Origin: Helicobacteraceae bacterium
Lineage (GTDB): Bacteria > Campylobacterota > Campylobacteria > Campylobacterales > Sulfurimonadaceae
Direction: 5' to 3'
Length of the DNA stretch: 64,000 nucleotides
Assembly (NCBI GenBank): GCA_013138865.1
Contig: WTBY01000003.1
Span: forward strand, 23,649-87,648
Position numbers and translations under genes: made by a program. The notes below the pieces were generated by a model. The model did not search any database. It was given only the letters and a program-made list of their open reading frames with translations, and had not been told where the DNA came from. The stretch's first letter is position 1. Each line of letters opens with the position of its first letter. Below are positions 42,307 to 52,380 of the stretch, in pieces.

Positions 42307-43677
42307 GTGAGAAGAAGATCAAATATCGGTTCAATAATATTTATGTTAATATTTATATCAACTATAGGAGGTGCAGTTTTTGTTTATAACTCTTCTGTGT
42401 TTGAGAGAAATGTTCCTATTATAGAGATTAAAAACAATGGTTATTGGAACCTAAAGGATCCTCTAAATATTTCTATAAATGATGAAAGTGGCATTAAAAG
42501 CTATACAATTACTCTAAAAAGTGAAAAAGAGAGTTTTAAAGTTGTTACTAAAGTTTTAACTACTATTTCTAAAAGTATACAAATATCAGTTGATGCACCA
42601 AAAAAACTTCGTAGAAGTAAATTAAAATATATCACTGTACTTGTTGAAGCAACTGATTTAAGTAAGTGGAACCTACTTAAAGGTAATAGCACAACTCTTT
42701 CAAAAGAGTTAGAAATTGATAAAAAGAGACCTTATCTAAATAATATAACAAACTCTTACGCTATTAAAAAAGGTGGCAGTGCTGTTGTTATTTTTAAAGT
42801 AAATGATGAAAATTTAAAAGATTTTTATATCGAAACAAGTTATGGTAAAAAATTTAAAGCACAACCATTTTATAAAGATGGTTATTATATATCTTTAGTA
42901 GCATGGCCAGTAACTAAAGACTCTTTTAGAGCTTCAATAGTTGCAAATGATAAAGCTGGAAATAAGTCAATTTTATACATTCCATTTTACCTTCGTAATA
43001 AAAATTATAGAGTCTCAAATATTAAGTTAAGTGACAAGTTTTTAGATGGTAAGATTGCTGAACTTGCAGAGGTTTTTGAAGAGACACAAGGTGTAGACGA
43101 TAAGTTAGAAAAATTTAAAATAATCAATGAAGATGTAAGAGCAAAAAACGAAAAACTAATACATGAAATAACATCAAAAATATCTAGTAACAAAATAGAT
43201 GCCTTTCCTATAAAGCCATTTTACCCACTTAAAAATGCTGCTAAAGTAGCCTCTTTTGGTGATCACAGGCTCTACTCTTATAAGGGTAAACATGTAAGTG
43301 AGTCATACCATTTGGGCTTAGACCTTGCAAGTGTTAAAATGGGAGCAATTAAAACTCAAAACCCTTCTATTGTCGTATTCGCAGAGGAAAATGGTATATA
43401 TGGTAATATGCCTATACTTCACCATGGATTAGGTCTATATACTCTTTATGGGCACTGTTCTAACATAGTGACATCAAATGATGATGTTTTAAAAGACGGA
43501 ACTCATTTTGCTAACACTGGTAAAAGTGGTTACGCAATGGGTGACCACCTTCACTTTGGTGTTTTAGTTCAAGGTATTGAAGTGCGCCCAGAAGAGTGGA
43601 TGGATAAAAAATGGATGGATACAAACATAAATGATATCATTAATGATGCAAAAAAAATTATTGATCGAGCTGAGTAA
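42307..43677 (+). CDS. M23-family peptidoglycan endopeptidase, membrane-anchored
   Basis: 456 residues, GTG start at 42307 with AAGGAA seven bases upstream. N-terminal membrane anchor (~8-28), then ~270 residues of unassigned beta-rich periplasmic region, then an M23 LytM domain with zinc ligands in SYHLGLDLAS (H-x3-D, ~338) and MGDHLHFGVL (HxH, ~415). It probably trims cross-links and influences cell shape, as the csd and pgp peptidases do in Helicobacter and Campylobacter. It directly precedes lpxC, an order also found in Campylobacter jejuni (Cj0131-Cj0132). Confidence 0.92.
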   Translation: MRRRSNIGSIIFMLIFISTIGGAVFVYNSSVFERNVPIIEIKNNGYWNLKDPLNISINDESGIKSYTITLKSEKESFKVVTKVLTTISKSIQISVDAPKKLRRSKLKYITVLVEATDLSKWNLLKGNSTTLSKELEIDKKRPYLNNITNSYAIKKGGSAVVIFKVNDENLKDFYIETSYGKKFKAQPFYKDGYYISLVAWPVTKDSFRASIVANDKAGNKSILYIPFYLRNKNYRVSNIKLSDKFLDGKIAELAEVFEETQGVDDKLEKFKIINEDVRAKNEKLIHEITSKISSNKIDAFPIKPFYPLKNAAKVASFGDHRLYSYKGKHVSESYHLGLDLASVKMGAIKTQNPSIVVFAEENGIYGNMPILHHGLGLYTLYGHCSNIVTSNDDVLKDGTHFANTGKSGYAMGDHLHFGVLVQGIEVRPEEWMDKKWMDTNINDIINDAKKIIDRAE

Positions 43678-43680
43678 AAT

Positions 43681-44565
43681 ATGAATCAAACTACAATTTC
43701 TAAGAGTGTAGAGTTAGTTGGGATAGGCCTACATAAGGGAAATCCAGTTAGGCTAAAGCTTGAACCATTAGAGTCAAACAGTGGAATAGTTTTTGAGAGA
43801 AGTGATGTTGGCGTTAGCATTAAACTTTCACCTGAAAATGTAGTAAACACACAAATGGCTACAGTTATAGGAAAGGGTGAGCACTTTATCTCAACGATTG
43901 AGCATCTACTCTCTGCTGTTTATGCCTATGGAATTGACAACTTAAAAGTTATTGTTGATGCTGATGAGATTCCTGTTATGGATGGTAGTAGTGCTAGCTT
44001 TTGTATCCTTTTAGATGAAGCTGGCATTACTCAACAAGATTCTGCTAAAAAAGTTATGCGTATAAAAAAAGAGGTTGAATTTAAAGATGGGGATAAGTAT
44101 GTAAAACTTTCTCCTTCAGATGATTTAGCTTATGACTTTACGATCAAATTTGATCACCCTATTATAAACAGACAAACTTTTACACTTCACTTCTCAAAAG
44201 AGAGCTATAAGAGTGAAATATCACGCGCAAGAACTTTTGGATTTTTGCATGAAGTGCAATATATGCGCTCAAAAGGTTTAGCACTAGGTGGAAGCTTAGA
44301 AAATGCAGTTGTTTTGGATGATAAAAAAGTTATGAATCCAGAAGGATTACGTTTTAGTGATGAGTTTGTACGTCACAAAATACTAGATGCAATCGGTGAT
44401 ATGAGCCTAATTGGTATGAATTTTATAGGAAACTACGAATCATACGCTGGTTCTCACCATCTTAATCATAAGTTAACCCTAGAGCTTTTAAGTGATCCTG
44501 ATAATTATGAAATAATAGAACTGAGCAGTGTAAAAGAGAGAGAGCTAGCACTCAGTTATGCATAG
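43681..44565 (+). CDS. lpxC: UDP-3-O-acyl-N-acetylglucosamine deacetylase
   Basis: 294 residues, zinc deacetylase that commits UDP-sugar to lipid A. Seen: VELVGIGLHKGNPV (~10), STIEHLLSA with zinc His (~77), DGSSASFC (~101), and the C-terminal HKILDAIGDMSLIG and YAGSHHLNHKL (~260) with the catalytic His. Starts 3 bp after the peptidase gene; overlaps the TsaB-like gene by 8 bp. Confidence 0.96.
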   Translation: MNQTTISKSVELVGIGLHKGNPVRLKLEPLESNSGIVFERSDVGVSIKLSPENVVNTQMATVIGKGEHFISTIEHLLSAVYAYGIDNLKVIVDADEIPVMDGSSASFCILLDEAGITQQDSAKKVMRIKKEVEFKDGDKYVKLSPSDDLAYDFTIKFDHPIINRQTFTLHFSKESYKSEISRARTFGFLHEVQYMRSKGLALGGSLENAVVLDDKKVMNPEGLRFSDEFVRHKILDAIGDMSLIGMNFIGNYESYAGSHHLNHKLTLELLSDPDNYEIIELSSVKERELALSYA

Positions 44566-45007
44566 TGTTGTAGTTCTTAACCTATCATCACCTATATTAA
44601 TAGGTATTTATGAAAACTCAAAACTTATTAAAACTATTCAAAGTGAAGAAAAAACTTCTGAAATTTTAGGAACACTTTTTGAAGATATTTTACAAAAGTA
44701 TAAGTTAGAAAATATTATATACATTAAAGGACCTGGAAGTTTTATGGCTATAAAAATAGCCTATATTTTTTTAAAAACCATCTCTATTGTTAAAGGAATT
44801 AAACTCTTTGCAGCAGATGCTTTCTATTTTAATGACAACTCTCCTATTAAAGCAGTAGGAAAACTTTTTTTTGTAAAAGAGAGTGATGAAATAACTACCA
44901 AAGTTTATGAACAGACCCCTACTTCAAAGTTTACTTTGCCTATAATTCTAAATATTAATGACTTTAGTAACAATATTGAACCAGAATATTCAATAGATTC
45001 AGTATAG
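44558..45007 (+). CDS. tsaB: TsaB-like protein (tRNA t6A synthesis), short form
   Basis: 149 residues, shorter than E. coli TsaB (231). The N-terminal ASKHA-fold part is visible with LNLSSPILIGIYEN and GPGSFMAIKIAYIFLKT (~57-73), the counterpart of the family's GPGSFTGLRIG motif. The C-terminal half of the fold is reduced, as in Helicobacter and Campylobacter homologues at this locus. TsaB scaffolds TsaD in forming threonylcarbamoyladenosine on ANN-decoding tRNAs. Assignment rests on the motif and on the conserved place between lpxC and thrB. Confidence 0.72.
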   Translation: MHSVVVLNLSSPILIGIYENSKLIKTIQSEEKTSEILGTLFEDILQKYKLENIIYIKGPGSFMAIKIAYIFLKTISIVKGIKLFAADAFYFNDNSPIKAVGKLFFVKESDEITTKVYEQTPTSKFTLPIILNINDFSNNIEPEYSIDSV

Positions 45008-45015
45008 GAGTATAA

Positions 45016-45897
45016 ATGATAGTTAGTGTACCAGCAACAAGTGCAAACCTAGGACCAGGATTTGATTCTTTGGGACTTTCATTGAGTATGAGAAACCATG
45101 TAGAGTTTAAACCCTCACGTTTTTTTTCAATGTCAATTAAAGGCGAAGGTGAAAACAATCCAAAACTAAAAGGTAATAACCTTTTTGTAAATATTTTTAA
45201 TGAACACTATAATTCTCTAACGCACAAACGTCAAAATTTTAAGTTTGTATTTCATAATAAAATCCCTATATCTCGTGGACTAGGCAGTAGTTCTGCTGTA
45301 ATTATTGCAGCAATAGCATCTGCCCATGAAGCAGCTGGTATAAGAGTTTCAAAAAGAAGAATATTAAACTATGCACTTGTAAATGAGACTCACCCAGATA
45401 ATATTACTCCAGCAGTAATGGGTGGTTTTAACGCTGCAACAGTTGAAAAAAATAAAGTTTTTTCACAAAAGAAGAATATGCCTTCATATTTAAAAGCAGT
45501 TGTAGTTATTCCAAATAAACCAATATCTACGGCAAAAGCAAGAGCATCTATGCCAAAGAATTACTCTACTGAAAATGCAGTTTTCAACTTAACGCACACT
45601 GCGCTTACTGTAGCTACTTTTTTTAATGAAGATTGGGAAATGCTTCGCATTGCTACCCAAGATAGGTTTCATCAAAAAGTTCGTATGAAACTTCTTCCTG
45701 AACTATTTAAAATTCAAAAACTCGCTTATGAGAACAATGCTCTTATGAGCACGCTCTCAGGAAGTGGATCAACATTTTTTAATATGGTTTATGACGAAGA
45801 TGCAACTCCACTTGCTTCTTTATTAAAACAGAGATATCCAGATTTTTCTGTACAAATATTAGATTTTGATAATGATGGTCTCATTATTGAGCGATAA
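45016..45897 (+). CDS. thrB: Homoserine kinase
   Basis: 293 residues of the GHMP kinase family. Motif 1 [16 protein letters not shown] (~5-20), the ATP loop [13 protein letters not shown] (~85-97), and motif 3 [12 protein letters not shown] (~246-257) are intact. Phosphorylates homoserine in threonine synthesis. 8 bp after the TsaB-like gene and 20 bp before ylxR; part of the conserved lpxC-infB run. Confidence 0.95.
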   Translation: MIVSVPATSANLGPGFDSLGLSLSMRNHVEFKPSRFFSMSIKGEGENNPKLKGNNLFVNIFNEHYNSLTHKRQNFKFVFHNKIPISRGLGSSSAVIIAAIASAHEAAGIRVSKRRILNYALVNETHPDNITPAVMGGFNAATVEKNKVFSQKKNMPSYLKAVVVIPNKPISTAKARASMPKNYSTENAVFNLTHTALTVATFFNEDWEMLRIATQDRFHQKVRMKLLPELFKIQKLAYENNALMSTLSGSGSTFFNMVYDEDATPLASLLKQRYPDFSVQILDFDNDGLIIER

Positions 45898-45917
45898 ACA
45901 AGAATAATTTAGATATA

Positions 45918-46175
45918 ATGGCGCAAAATATAGTAAAAAGTAGAATGTGTGTTGGTTGTAGACAACGAGCACAGCAACACTCTATGATTAGGCTTCAACA
46001 CGTTGAGGGAAGCCTAAAAAAATTTGGCGGAAGTGGTCGTAGTTTTTATATATGTACTAGTTGCATAGAGTTAAAAACTATAAAAAGAACACTAGCCCGT
46101 CAATGCAGAAGCAATGCAGTAGATAAATTACTCACCGAATTAAAGGAGATAGTCTCGAATGTCAGAAAAAGTTAG
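45918..46175 (+). CDS. ylxR: YlxR-family RNA-binding protein (DUF448)
   Basis: 85 residues with RMCVGCRQR near the N-terminus and FYICTSCIE near 50, the paired Cys motifs of the YlxR/DUF448 family; RNA binding is suggested by the family structure, and in Firmicutes it modulates RNase P and rRNA handling. The usual GRGAY(V)C motif is here [11 protein letters not shown]. The gene overlaps infB by 17 bp, the standard context. Confidence 0.9.
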   Translation: MAQNIVKSRMCVGCRQRAQQHSMIRLQHVEGSLKKFGGSGRSFYICTSCIELKTIKRTLARQCRSNAVDKLLTELKEIVSNVRKS

Positions 46176-48795
46176 AGTTCATGAAATAGCAAAAGAGTTA
46201 GGTATTAACTCAAAAGAAGTAGTAGAAAAATCAACAGCTTTAGGGCTAAGTGTTAAAACAGCATCTAGCTCTGTTTCTATGGAAGAAGCAGAGAAAATAA
46301 TGAATTACATTATGAATGGTGCTCCAGAGCAAGAGAGCACAAAGCTGAATATTGTAAAAAAAGCTTCTACTAAAGAGAAGAGTGAAACTGTTGAAGAAAC
46401 AAATACTAAAGATAGCTCTTCTGAAGAAACTATAGTAGAGACTAAAAAAGAAGACAAAACTGCAGAACCAAAAATAACTGAAAAAGTTGATACTGAAAAA
46501 GTTGACATTGAAAAAGTTAAAACGGAAACAGTAAAAGCTGAAGATGTAAAGGATGTTAAAAAACCATCTACTGCAACTAGTGAGATAAAAGTTGTTCAAG
46601 CACCTAAAAGATCTGGACTTAAAATTGTTAAGAAGAAAAAACCAAAGCCAGTTGAAGTAGATTACAGTAGTAACGATCGCGCTCTTGCTAATATCTCATC
46701 TTATGGAAAAATGTCTCAAGCAGCTCAAGCTGAACTGACTCAAAAAAAGAAAAGAACTGCTACTGGTAGTGCTGCAAGAAAACATGAGCATGGTAAAAGA
46801 ATTGATGCTTTTGGTGGTGATATGGCTGATGTTTCAATGGATATTGAGGGCGAACAAGTAGTTCTTATGGATCTTAATGAGACTGATAGAAAAGTTGATC
46901 CTTTTGAAAATAAACCTAATAAACCAAGAGAAAAGAAACCTGTTGGACGTAATGGTGGAAAAGCTAGAGCTCCATCTCGTGGACGTTCAGTATCACGTGG
47001 TAAGAAGAAAAAATATGTCAAAGAGACTAGAAGTGATGAAGTTGTAACTCACGTAGAAATTCCTGAAGACATTCGTGTTTATGAGTTCGCTGAGAAACTA
47101 AACCGTCCTATGATCGATATTATCAAAGTACTTTTCAACCTTGGAATGATGGCTACAAAAAATGACTTCTTAGGTAAAGATGAAATTGAAATTCTTGCTG
47201 AAGAGTTTGAAGTTGAAGTAACTACAATAGATCCAAAAGATGCGTTTAATTATGTAGAAGATTATGAAGAAGAAGATGAAAATGCGACGGAGAGAGCTCC
47301 TGTAATTACTATTATGGGTCACGTTGACCATGGTAAAACATCACTTCTTGATGCTATTCGTAACTCTCGTGTAACTAAGGGTGAAGCTGGTGGAATTACA
47401 CAACATATTGGTGCTTATTCTATTAGTAAAAACAACAAAGATATCACATTTATAGATACTCCTGGTCACGCGGCATTTACTGGTATGAGAAACCGTGGTG
47501 TTCAAGTTACTGATATTATTGTTATAGTTGTAGCTGCTGATGATGGTGTTAAACCACAAACTAAAGAGGTTATTAAGTTAGCTAAAGAGAGTGGTGCTCC
47601 AATTATTGTTGCAATAAACAAAATGGATAAAGAGGGTGCTAACCCTGACTTTGTTAAAGGTCAAATGGCAGAACTTGAAGTTACACCAGTTGATTGGGGT
47701 GGAGACGTAGAGTTTGTACCTGTTTCAGCTATAAAAGGTGAAGGTCTTGAAGAGTTATTAGAAACTATTCTTTTAACTGCTGATGTTCTTGAACTTAAAG
47801 CTGTTGTTGATGCACCTGCTAAAGCAATTGTTGTTGAGAGTTCAGTAGAAAAAGGTTTTGGTTCTGTTGGAACAATTATCGTTCAAAATGGTACTCTTAA
47901 AGTTGGAGACAACGTAGTTTGTGGTTCAGCATATGGACGTGTTAAAACACTTCTTGATAGCAATAAGCAAAGAGTTAAAGAAGTAGGTCCAAGCGGAACA
48001 GCTATTGTTGTTGGACTTAATGAAGTTCCTGTAGCTGGTGAAACTTTAATGGCTATGGATAGTGACAAAGAAGTAAAAGAGTTCGCAACTAAACGTGCTG
48101 AGTATGAAAGAGCTAAAGAGCTTTCAAAAAGTACTAAGTCTACGATGGAAGATCTTACAAACATGATCGCAGAGGGTAAACTTAAATCTCTTAAAGTTGT
48201 ACTTAAAACTGATGTTCATGGTTCACTAGAAGCTATTAGAAGCGCACTTGAAGAGATGCGTAATGAAGAGGTTAAAATTAACATAATTTCAAGTAGTGTT
48301 GGTGGTATTACTGCTAATGATGTTGAACTTGTTAATAACTCTGATAACTGTATTCTTTTAGGTTTCAATGTTCGTCCTACTGGAGCAGTTAAAGCTGATG
48401 CTAAACAAAAAGGTGTTGATATTAGAACTTACTCTATTATCTATAACCTTTTAGATGATGTTACAGAGATGTTAACAGGTATGATGTCTGCTAAGTTTAC
48501 AGAAGAGAATACTGGTCAAGCTGAAGTTAAAGAGACTTTCAAAATACCAAAAGGTATTGTTGCTGGTTGTATGGTTAATGACGGTAAACTTGTTCGTGGT
48601 GGACTTGTTCGTGTTATTCGTGATGGTGTTGTTATATATGAAGGTGACCTTACTTCTCTTAAACGCTTCAAAGATGATGTTGCTGAAGTTGGTAATGGCT
48701 ATGAGTGTGGTGTTGTTATTAGTGGTTACGACGATGTTGTAGCTGGTGATGTTATTGAAACATTCAAAAAAGTAGAGCAAAAAGTAGAACTTTAA
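46159..48795 (+). CDS. infB: Translation initiation factor IF-2
   Basis: 878 residues. N-terminal IF2_N domain (~5-50, [16 protein letters not shown]), a long charged low-complexity linker (~55-290), second IF2_N-like segment (~300-350), then the GTPase: GHVDHGKTS (~391), DTPGHAAFT (~436), NKMD (~490), followed by domains II-IV. Delivers initiator tRNA to the 30S subunit. Lysine/glutamate repeats ([14 protein letters not shown]) give spurious open frames on the other strand. Overlaps rbfA by one base. Confidence 0.98.
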   Translation: MSEKVRVHEIAKELGINSKEVVEKSTALGLSVKTASSSVSMEEAEKIMNYIMNGAPEQESTKLNIVKKASTKEKSETVEETNTKDSSSEETIVETKKEDKTAEPKITEKVDTEKVDIEKVKTETVKAEDVKDVKKPSTATSEIKVVQAPKRSGLKIVKKKKPKPVEVDYSSNDRALANISSYGKMSQAAQAELTQKKKRTATGSAARKHEHGKRIDAFGGDMADVSMDIEGEQVVLMDLNETDRKVDPFENKPNKPREKKPVGRNGGKARAPSRGRSVSRGKKKKYVKETRSDEVVTHVEIPEDIRVYEFAEKLNRPMIDIIKVLFNLGMMATKNDFLGKDEIEILAEEFEVEVTTIDPKDAFNYVEDYEEEDENATERAPVITIMGHVDHGKTSLLDAIRNSRVTKGEAGGITQHIGAYSISKNNKDITFIDTPGHAAFTGMRNRGVQVTDIIVIVVAADDGVKPQTKEVIKLAKESGAPIIVAINKMDKEGANPDFVKGQMAELEVTPVDWGGDVEFVPVSAIKGEGLEELLETILLTADVLELKAVVDAPAKAIVVESSVEKGFGSVGTIIVQNGTLKVGDNVVCGSAYGRVKTLLDSNKQRVKEVGPSGTAIVVGLNEVPVAGETLMAMDSDKEVKEFATKRAEYERAKELSKSTKSTMEDLTNMIAEGKLKSLKVVLKTDVHGSLEAIRSALEEMRNEEVKINIISSSVGGITANDVELVNNSDNCILLGFNVRPTGAVKADAKQKGVDIRTYSIIYNLLDDVTEMLTGMMSAKFTEENTGQAEVKETFKIPKGIVAGCMVNDGKLVRGGLVRVIRDGVVIYEGDLTSLKRFKDDVAEVGNGYECGVVISGYDDVVAGDVIETFKKVEQKVEL

Positions 48796-49187
48796 TGTCT
48801 GTAACATCACCTGCAGAGATAAAACAAAAAAGAACAGAATCACTCTTAAAGGAGCTGATTCCTGAAGCTATATATCAACTAAATGACGCTCGTGTTCATG
48901 AAGTTGATGTTGTTGAAGTAACTTGTTCTAGGGGTAGAAGTGACGCTAAAGTCTACCTTGATCCACATCAATATAGTGAAAAAGATAAAAACTTCTATCT
49001 AAATCAACTTAGAAAAGCTACACCATTTCTTACAAATTATATTTTAAGAGATCAAGGTTGGTTTAAAGCTCCAAATTTAACTTTTGTTTTTGATGCACAG
49101 ATACAAAAAAGTAAAAATATAGAGTCACTTTTTACTCAGATAGAAAAAGAGAGAACTAAAAAAGGAGACAATAACGATGAGTCTTAA
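48795..49187 (+). CDS. rbfA: Ribosome-binding factor A
   Basis: 130 residues, KH-like fold with AQRTESLLKEL-type opening (KRTESLLKELIPEAIYQL, ~13), VTCSRGRSDAKVYLDP (~43-58) and RKATPFLTNYI (~75), matching RbfA, a 30S maturation factor. The C-terminus carries a longer charged tail than E. coli RbfA. ATG overlaps the infB stop (TAATG); the 3' end overlaps rimP by 11 bp. Confidence 0.92.
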   Translation: MSVTSPAEIKQKRTESLLKELIPEAIYQLNDARVHEVDVVEVTCSRGRSDAKVYLDPHQYSEKDKNFYLNQLRKATPFLTNYILRDQGWFKAPNLTFVFDAQIQKSKNIESLFTQIEKERTKKGDNNDES

Positions 49188-49605
49188 TGAAGATATTAAA
49201 AATATGGTAGAGTCACTTGACCTTGTTCTTTATGACATAGTAACTACAAATGAAAATGCTGATACTATTTTTAGGGTTTCTGTTTTAGATGAGGGTGGTG
49301 TTTCACTTGATAAGTGTGCACAATTAACTCATCTTATCTCTCCACTCTTAGATGTTACACCTCCTGTTAGTGGCGACTATAGACTTGAAGTTAGCTCACC
49401 TGGTATAGAGAGACTTTTAAAAACTCAAAACCACTTTTTAAAATCAATCGGTGACAAAATAAAAGTTACTTTGATCGACAAGCGAAAACTGCAAGGTGAG
49501 ATTCTTAGTGTTAAAGGTAATACAATTACTCTTAAAACTGAAGAAACAGAAGAAAATATAGAATTGAGTGAGATAAATAAAGCTAAAACATACTTCGAGT
49601 GGTAG
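49177..49605 (+). CDS. rimP: Ribosome maturation factor RimP
   Basis: 142 residues. GVSLDKCAQLTHLISPLLD (~46-64) and YRLEVSSPGIERLLKT (~73-88) are the RimP signatures, followed by the SH3-like C-terminal domain. Binds the 30S subunit during assembly. GGAG lies 9 bases before the ATG inside rbfA. Third of the infB-rbfA-rimP set, known as a unit across Campylobacterota. Confidence 0.95.
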   Translation: MSLNEDIKNMVESLDLVLYDIVTTNENADTIFRVSVLDEGGVSLDKCAQLTHLISPLLDVTPPVSGDYRLEVSSPGIERLLKTQNHFLKSIGDKIKVTLIDKRKLQGEILSVKGNTITLKTEETEENIELSEINKAKTYFEW

Positions 49606-49617
49606 GTAAAATTACTT

Positions 49618-50613
49618 ATGTTAGATCACTCTTTTTTTATGCATCTAGCATTAGATGAGGCCTGGAAATATCAAGGCTTAACTTACCCAAACCCAGCAGT
49701 TGGCTGTTGTGTTGTTGGTAAACATTCTCAAATATTAGCAATCGAAGCTCATAAAAAAGCTGGTCTACCTCACGCAGAAGTAAATGCACTATACAGTGCT
49801 TACAACTCTATAAATAAAACTCCGACAACTCTTACGTCATCACAAGATATTCATAACTTTTTAATTTTAAATCATAACAATATTTTTAAAGATGTAACTC
49901 TCTATGTAACACTAGAGCCATGTTCGCATATCGGCAAAACACCATCATGTGCAACTCTAATAAAAGAACTTGGTATTAAAAAAATATTTGTTTCACTTCA
50001 AGATCTAAATGAAGTAGCAAAAGATGGTGCTGAAGTTTTAAACTCTCAAAATATAGAAGTTGAGTTTAATCTTCTAGCTGGAAAAGGTGCCGATCTACTT
50101 TTTCCATTTAAGAAATGGAGTGAAAATAACTTTGTTACTTTTAAAATTGCACATAGATTAAATGGAACAATAGATGGTACAGTTAGCTCAACTGAATCTA
50201 GAGAAGATGTGCATAAGATGAGAGATGTATGTGATCTACTTGTAATTGGTGGTAACACGGTAAGAGAAGACCGCCCTACTCTTGATGCTCGTCTTTGTGA
50301 AGGAAGAGCACCAGATATTTTAATATACTCAAAAACTAAAGAGTTTGACAAGACTATACCTCTATTTAATGTTAAAGATAGAGAAGTATTAATAGAGAGT
50401 TCTCTTAAAAAAATAGCAAACTACAAAAATATCATTATTGAGGGTGGTGAGGGCATGTTTGAAGCTACAAAAGAGATAGTTGACTACTACCTCTCTTTTG
50501 TAGCTCCAACTACATCTAATAGTAGTACATTTACTAAAAGTGAAAATAGTTTTGAGTATAAACATATAAGTAAAAACAAAAAAGATTTAATAATTTGGAT
50601 GAAAAGGGCTTAA
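49618..50613 (+). CDS. ribD: Riboflavin biosynthesis deaminase/reductase RibD
   Basis: 331 residues, bifunctional. Deaminase zinc motifs HAEVNAL (~57) and TLEPCSHIGKTPSC (~100) in the N-terminal half; reductase from ~170 with FKIAHRLNGTIDG, VIGGNTVREDRPTLDAR (~215) and IIEGGEGMF (~270). It deaminates and reduces the pyrimidine precursor of riboflavin. About 330 residues is short compared with the 360-380 common elsewhere but both domains are complete. Lies 12 bp after rimP, 3 bp before ubiE. Confidence 0.95.
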   Translation: MLDHSFFMHLALDEAWKYQGLTYPNPAVGCCVVGKHSQILAIEAHKKAGLPHAEVNALYSAYNSINKTPTTLTSSQDIHNFLILNHNNIFKDVTLYVTLEPCSHIGKTPSCATLIKELGIKKIFVSLQDLNEVAKDGAEVLNSQNIEVEFNLLAGKGADLLFPFKKWSENNFVTFKIAHRLNGTIDGTVSSTESREDVHKMRDVCDLLVIGGNTVREDRPTLDARLCEGRAPDILIYSKTKEFDKTIPLFNVKDREVLIESSLKKIANYKNIIIEGGEGMFEATKEIVDYYLSFVAPTTSNSSTFTKSENSFEYKHISKNKKDLIIWMKRA

Positions 50614-50616
50614 AGT

Positions 50617-51348
50617 ATGGAAAATGAAGATCAAAAAGTGCAAAAACAAGAAAAAATAGTCTCTATGTTTGACAACATTGCAGGAACTTATGATAAAGCA
50701 AATCGTGTTATGAGTATGGGTGTTGATCGTAGTTGGCGTATAAAAGGTTGTGACAAAGCTTACAGCTACTACAACAAAAAGAAATTAGATATCATTGTAG
50801 ATATTGCTTGTGGTACAGGCGATATGATGGACTACTGGCAAAAAAGAGCACTTAAAAATGCTGTTAATGTAAAAAAAATTGTTGGTGTTGATCCATCAAA
50901 TGGCATGGTAGATGTTGCACGTGAAAAATATCCTAATTTTGAATACCATATATCAAAAGCTACACAGATACCTCTTGACGATGCAACTGCTGATATCCTT
51001 AGTATCTCTTATGGTATTAGAAATGTTGTTGAAAGAGAAGAGGCTTTAGGTGAGTTTAACCGCGTTCTTAAAAAAGATGGTTTAGTTGTTATTTTAGAGT
51101 TTATGAGAAATGAAAATCCTTCACTACTTGGTCGAATACGTGACTTTTACATGAATAAAATTTTACCTCGCGTTGGTGGTTTCATCTCTAAAAACTTAGA
51201 AGCATATGAGTACTTACCAAACTCTATAGGTGACTTTGCAACTGTTAAACAGATGCAAGATGAACTTTCTAGTTCTGGCTTTGAAGTTCTTTTTACTCAA
51301 AGCTTCTCTATGGATATTAGTACTCTTATAATTGCTAAAAAACTATAG
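50617..51348 (+). CDS. ubiE: Menaquinone/ubiquinone C-methyltransferase UbiE/MenG
   Basis: 243 residues. SAM-binding motif IVDIACGTGDMM (~58-69), VGVDPSNGMVDVA (~90), SISYGIRNV (~127) and GLVVILEFMRNENP (~153) match UbiE/MenG/COQ5. In Campylobacterota it probably methylates demethylmenaquinone (futalosine-route quinones), which feeds anaerobic respiration and hydrogen oxidation. Convergent with the epimerase gene one base away, with no visible terminator. Confidence 0.94.
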   Translation: MENEDQKVQKQEKIVSMFDNIAGTYDKANRVMSMGVDRSWRIKGCDKAYSYYNKKKLDIIVDIACGTGDMMDYWQKRALKNAVNVKKIVGVDPSNGMVDVAREKYPNFEYHISKATQIPLDDATADILSISYGIRNVVEREEALGEFNRVLKKDGLVVILEFMRNENPSLLGRIRDFYMNKILPRVGGFISKNLEAYEYLPNSIGDFATVKQMQDELSSSGFEVLFTQSFSMDISTLIIAKKL

Positions 51349-52380
51349 CTATTGCTTTAAACTCAAAATATTTTTATTAAATGTAATATTTGAGTAAGAT
51401 GGCATACTTTTATAAAGTAATGGTGAATCAAGGTCAAATACATTGATTACATCTAAATTAGCCATTGCAAAATGCATAGCATACTCAATGGAGTATGGAT
51501 CTTCAAGCATAGATCCTATCATACACTTAACTCCATTTGTACGACACAACTCAGCTATTTTGGTAGCATTGTAAATACCGCCACACTTCATTAGTTTTAT
51601 GTTAATCATATCTGCACATCTATTTTTTATAATAAACTTCGCATCTTCATAACTAAAAACTGACTCATCAGCTAATATAGGTATATTACTTTTTTGCGTG
51701 ATCTTCTTTAAAGATTCAAGATCATTTGCTGGTGTTGGTTGCTCCATTAAAAGTATATTTTGTGACTCCAAAGAGCCTATAAAACTTAAAGACTCTTCAA
51801 GTGTATATGCTTGGTTAATATCTAACAAGAGCTTTGCATTTGGACACTTTTTAAGTATTAAATTAACTCTTTGCAAATCTTCTACAACACTGCTACCAAG
51901 CTTAATTTTTAAAATATTAAAGCCATTTTGTATAGCTTCTTGCGAATCCTCACTCATCTGTTTTACACTATTTAAAGATATAGTAACATCAGTTTGAATA
52001 GAACTCTTTTTTGTACCTAACAACTGATATAGTGGTATGTTTTTACTTTGAGAGAGAATATCATATAAAGCTAAATCAAGTGAACACTTAGCACTTGTAT
52101 AGTTGATTTTAAAATCTGCCAACTCTTTTATAAGTGCTAAATCTACTTTTTTATTCACTAGTAATGGAATAAAGATAGTCTCTATTGATTTTACGATCGT
52201 AACTAAGTCCTCGCCTGTTATAGCTTTTGTAGGTGGAGCACTACCAATACCAATTATCCCCCTATCAGTAACAATACTAACCTGAATACTTTCAACTACT
52301 TCTACTCTTCTAAGTGATGTTATAAAAGGATTTTTTAGCTCTATTGACGAGTACTTGGTTGTTATAGAAGTTATGATCAT
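51349..52380 (-). CDS. L-Ala-D/L-Glu epimerase (enolase superfamily, YcjG-like)
   Basis: 343 residues of the muconate-lactonizing subgroup. Catalytic and metal residues are visible: KxK in ILKIKLGSS (~160), DINQAY (~188), MEQPTP (~213), ADESVF (~236) and the second catalytic Lys in INIKLMKCGG (~260). This subgroup in proteobacteria epimerises the Ala-Glu dipeptide released from murein, so it can be reused. It overlaps the DUF819 gene by 4 bp, and an amidase gene precedes that, which supports a murein-recycling role. Confidence 0.87.
   Translation of the reverse strand: MIITSITTKYSSIELKNPFITSLRRVEVVESIQVSIVTDRGIIGIGSAPPTKAITGEDLVTIVKSIETIFIPLLVNKKVDLALIKELADFKINYTSAKCSLDLALYDILSQSKNIPLYQLLGTKKSSIQTDVTISLNSVKQMSEDSQEAIQNGFNILKIKLGSSVVEDLQRVNLILKKCPNAKLLLDINQAYTLEESLSFIGSLESQNILLMEQPTPANDLESLKKITQKSNIPILADESVFSYEDAKFIIKNRCADMINIKLMKCGGIYNATKIAELCRTNGVKCMIGSMLEDPYSIEYAMHFAMANLDVINVFDLDSPLLYKSMPSYSNITFNKNILSLKQ

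Noticed and set aside
46246..46599. Long minus-strand frames opposite the infB linker
   Set aside because: They mirror the Lys/Glu-rich repeats of IF-2 and give Phe/Ser- or Cys-rich nonsense without ribosome-binding sites.
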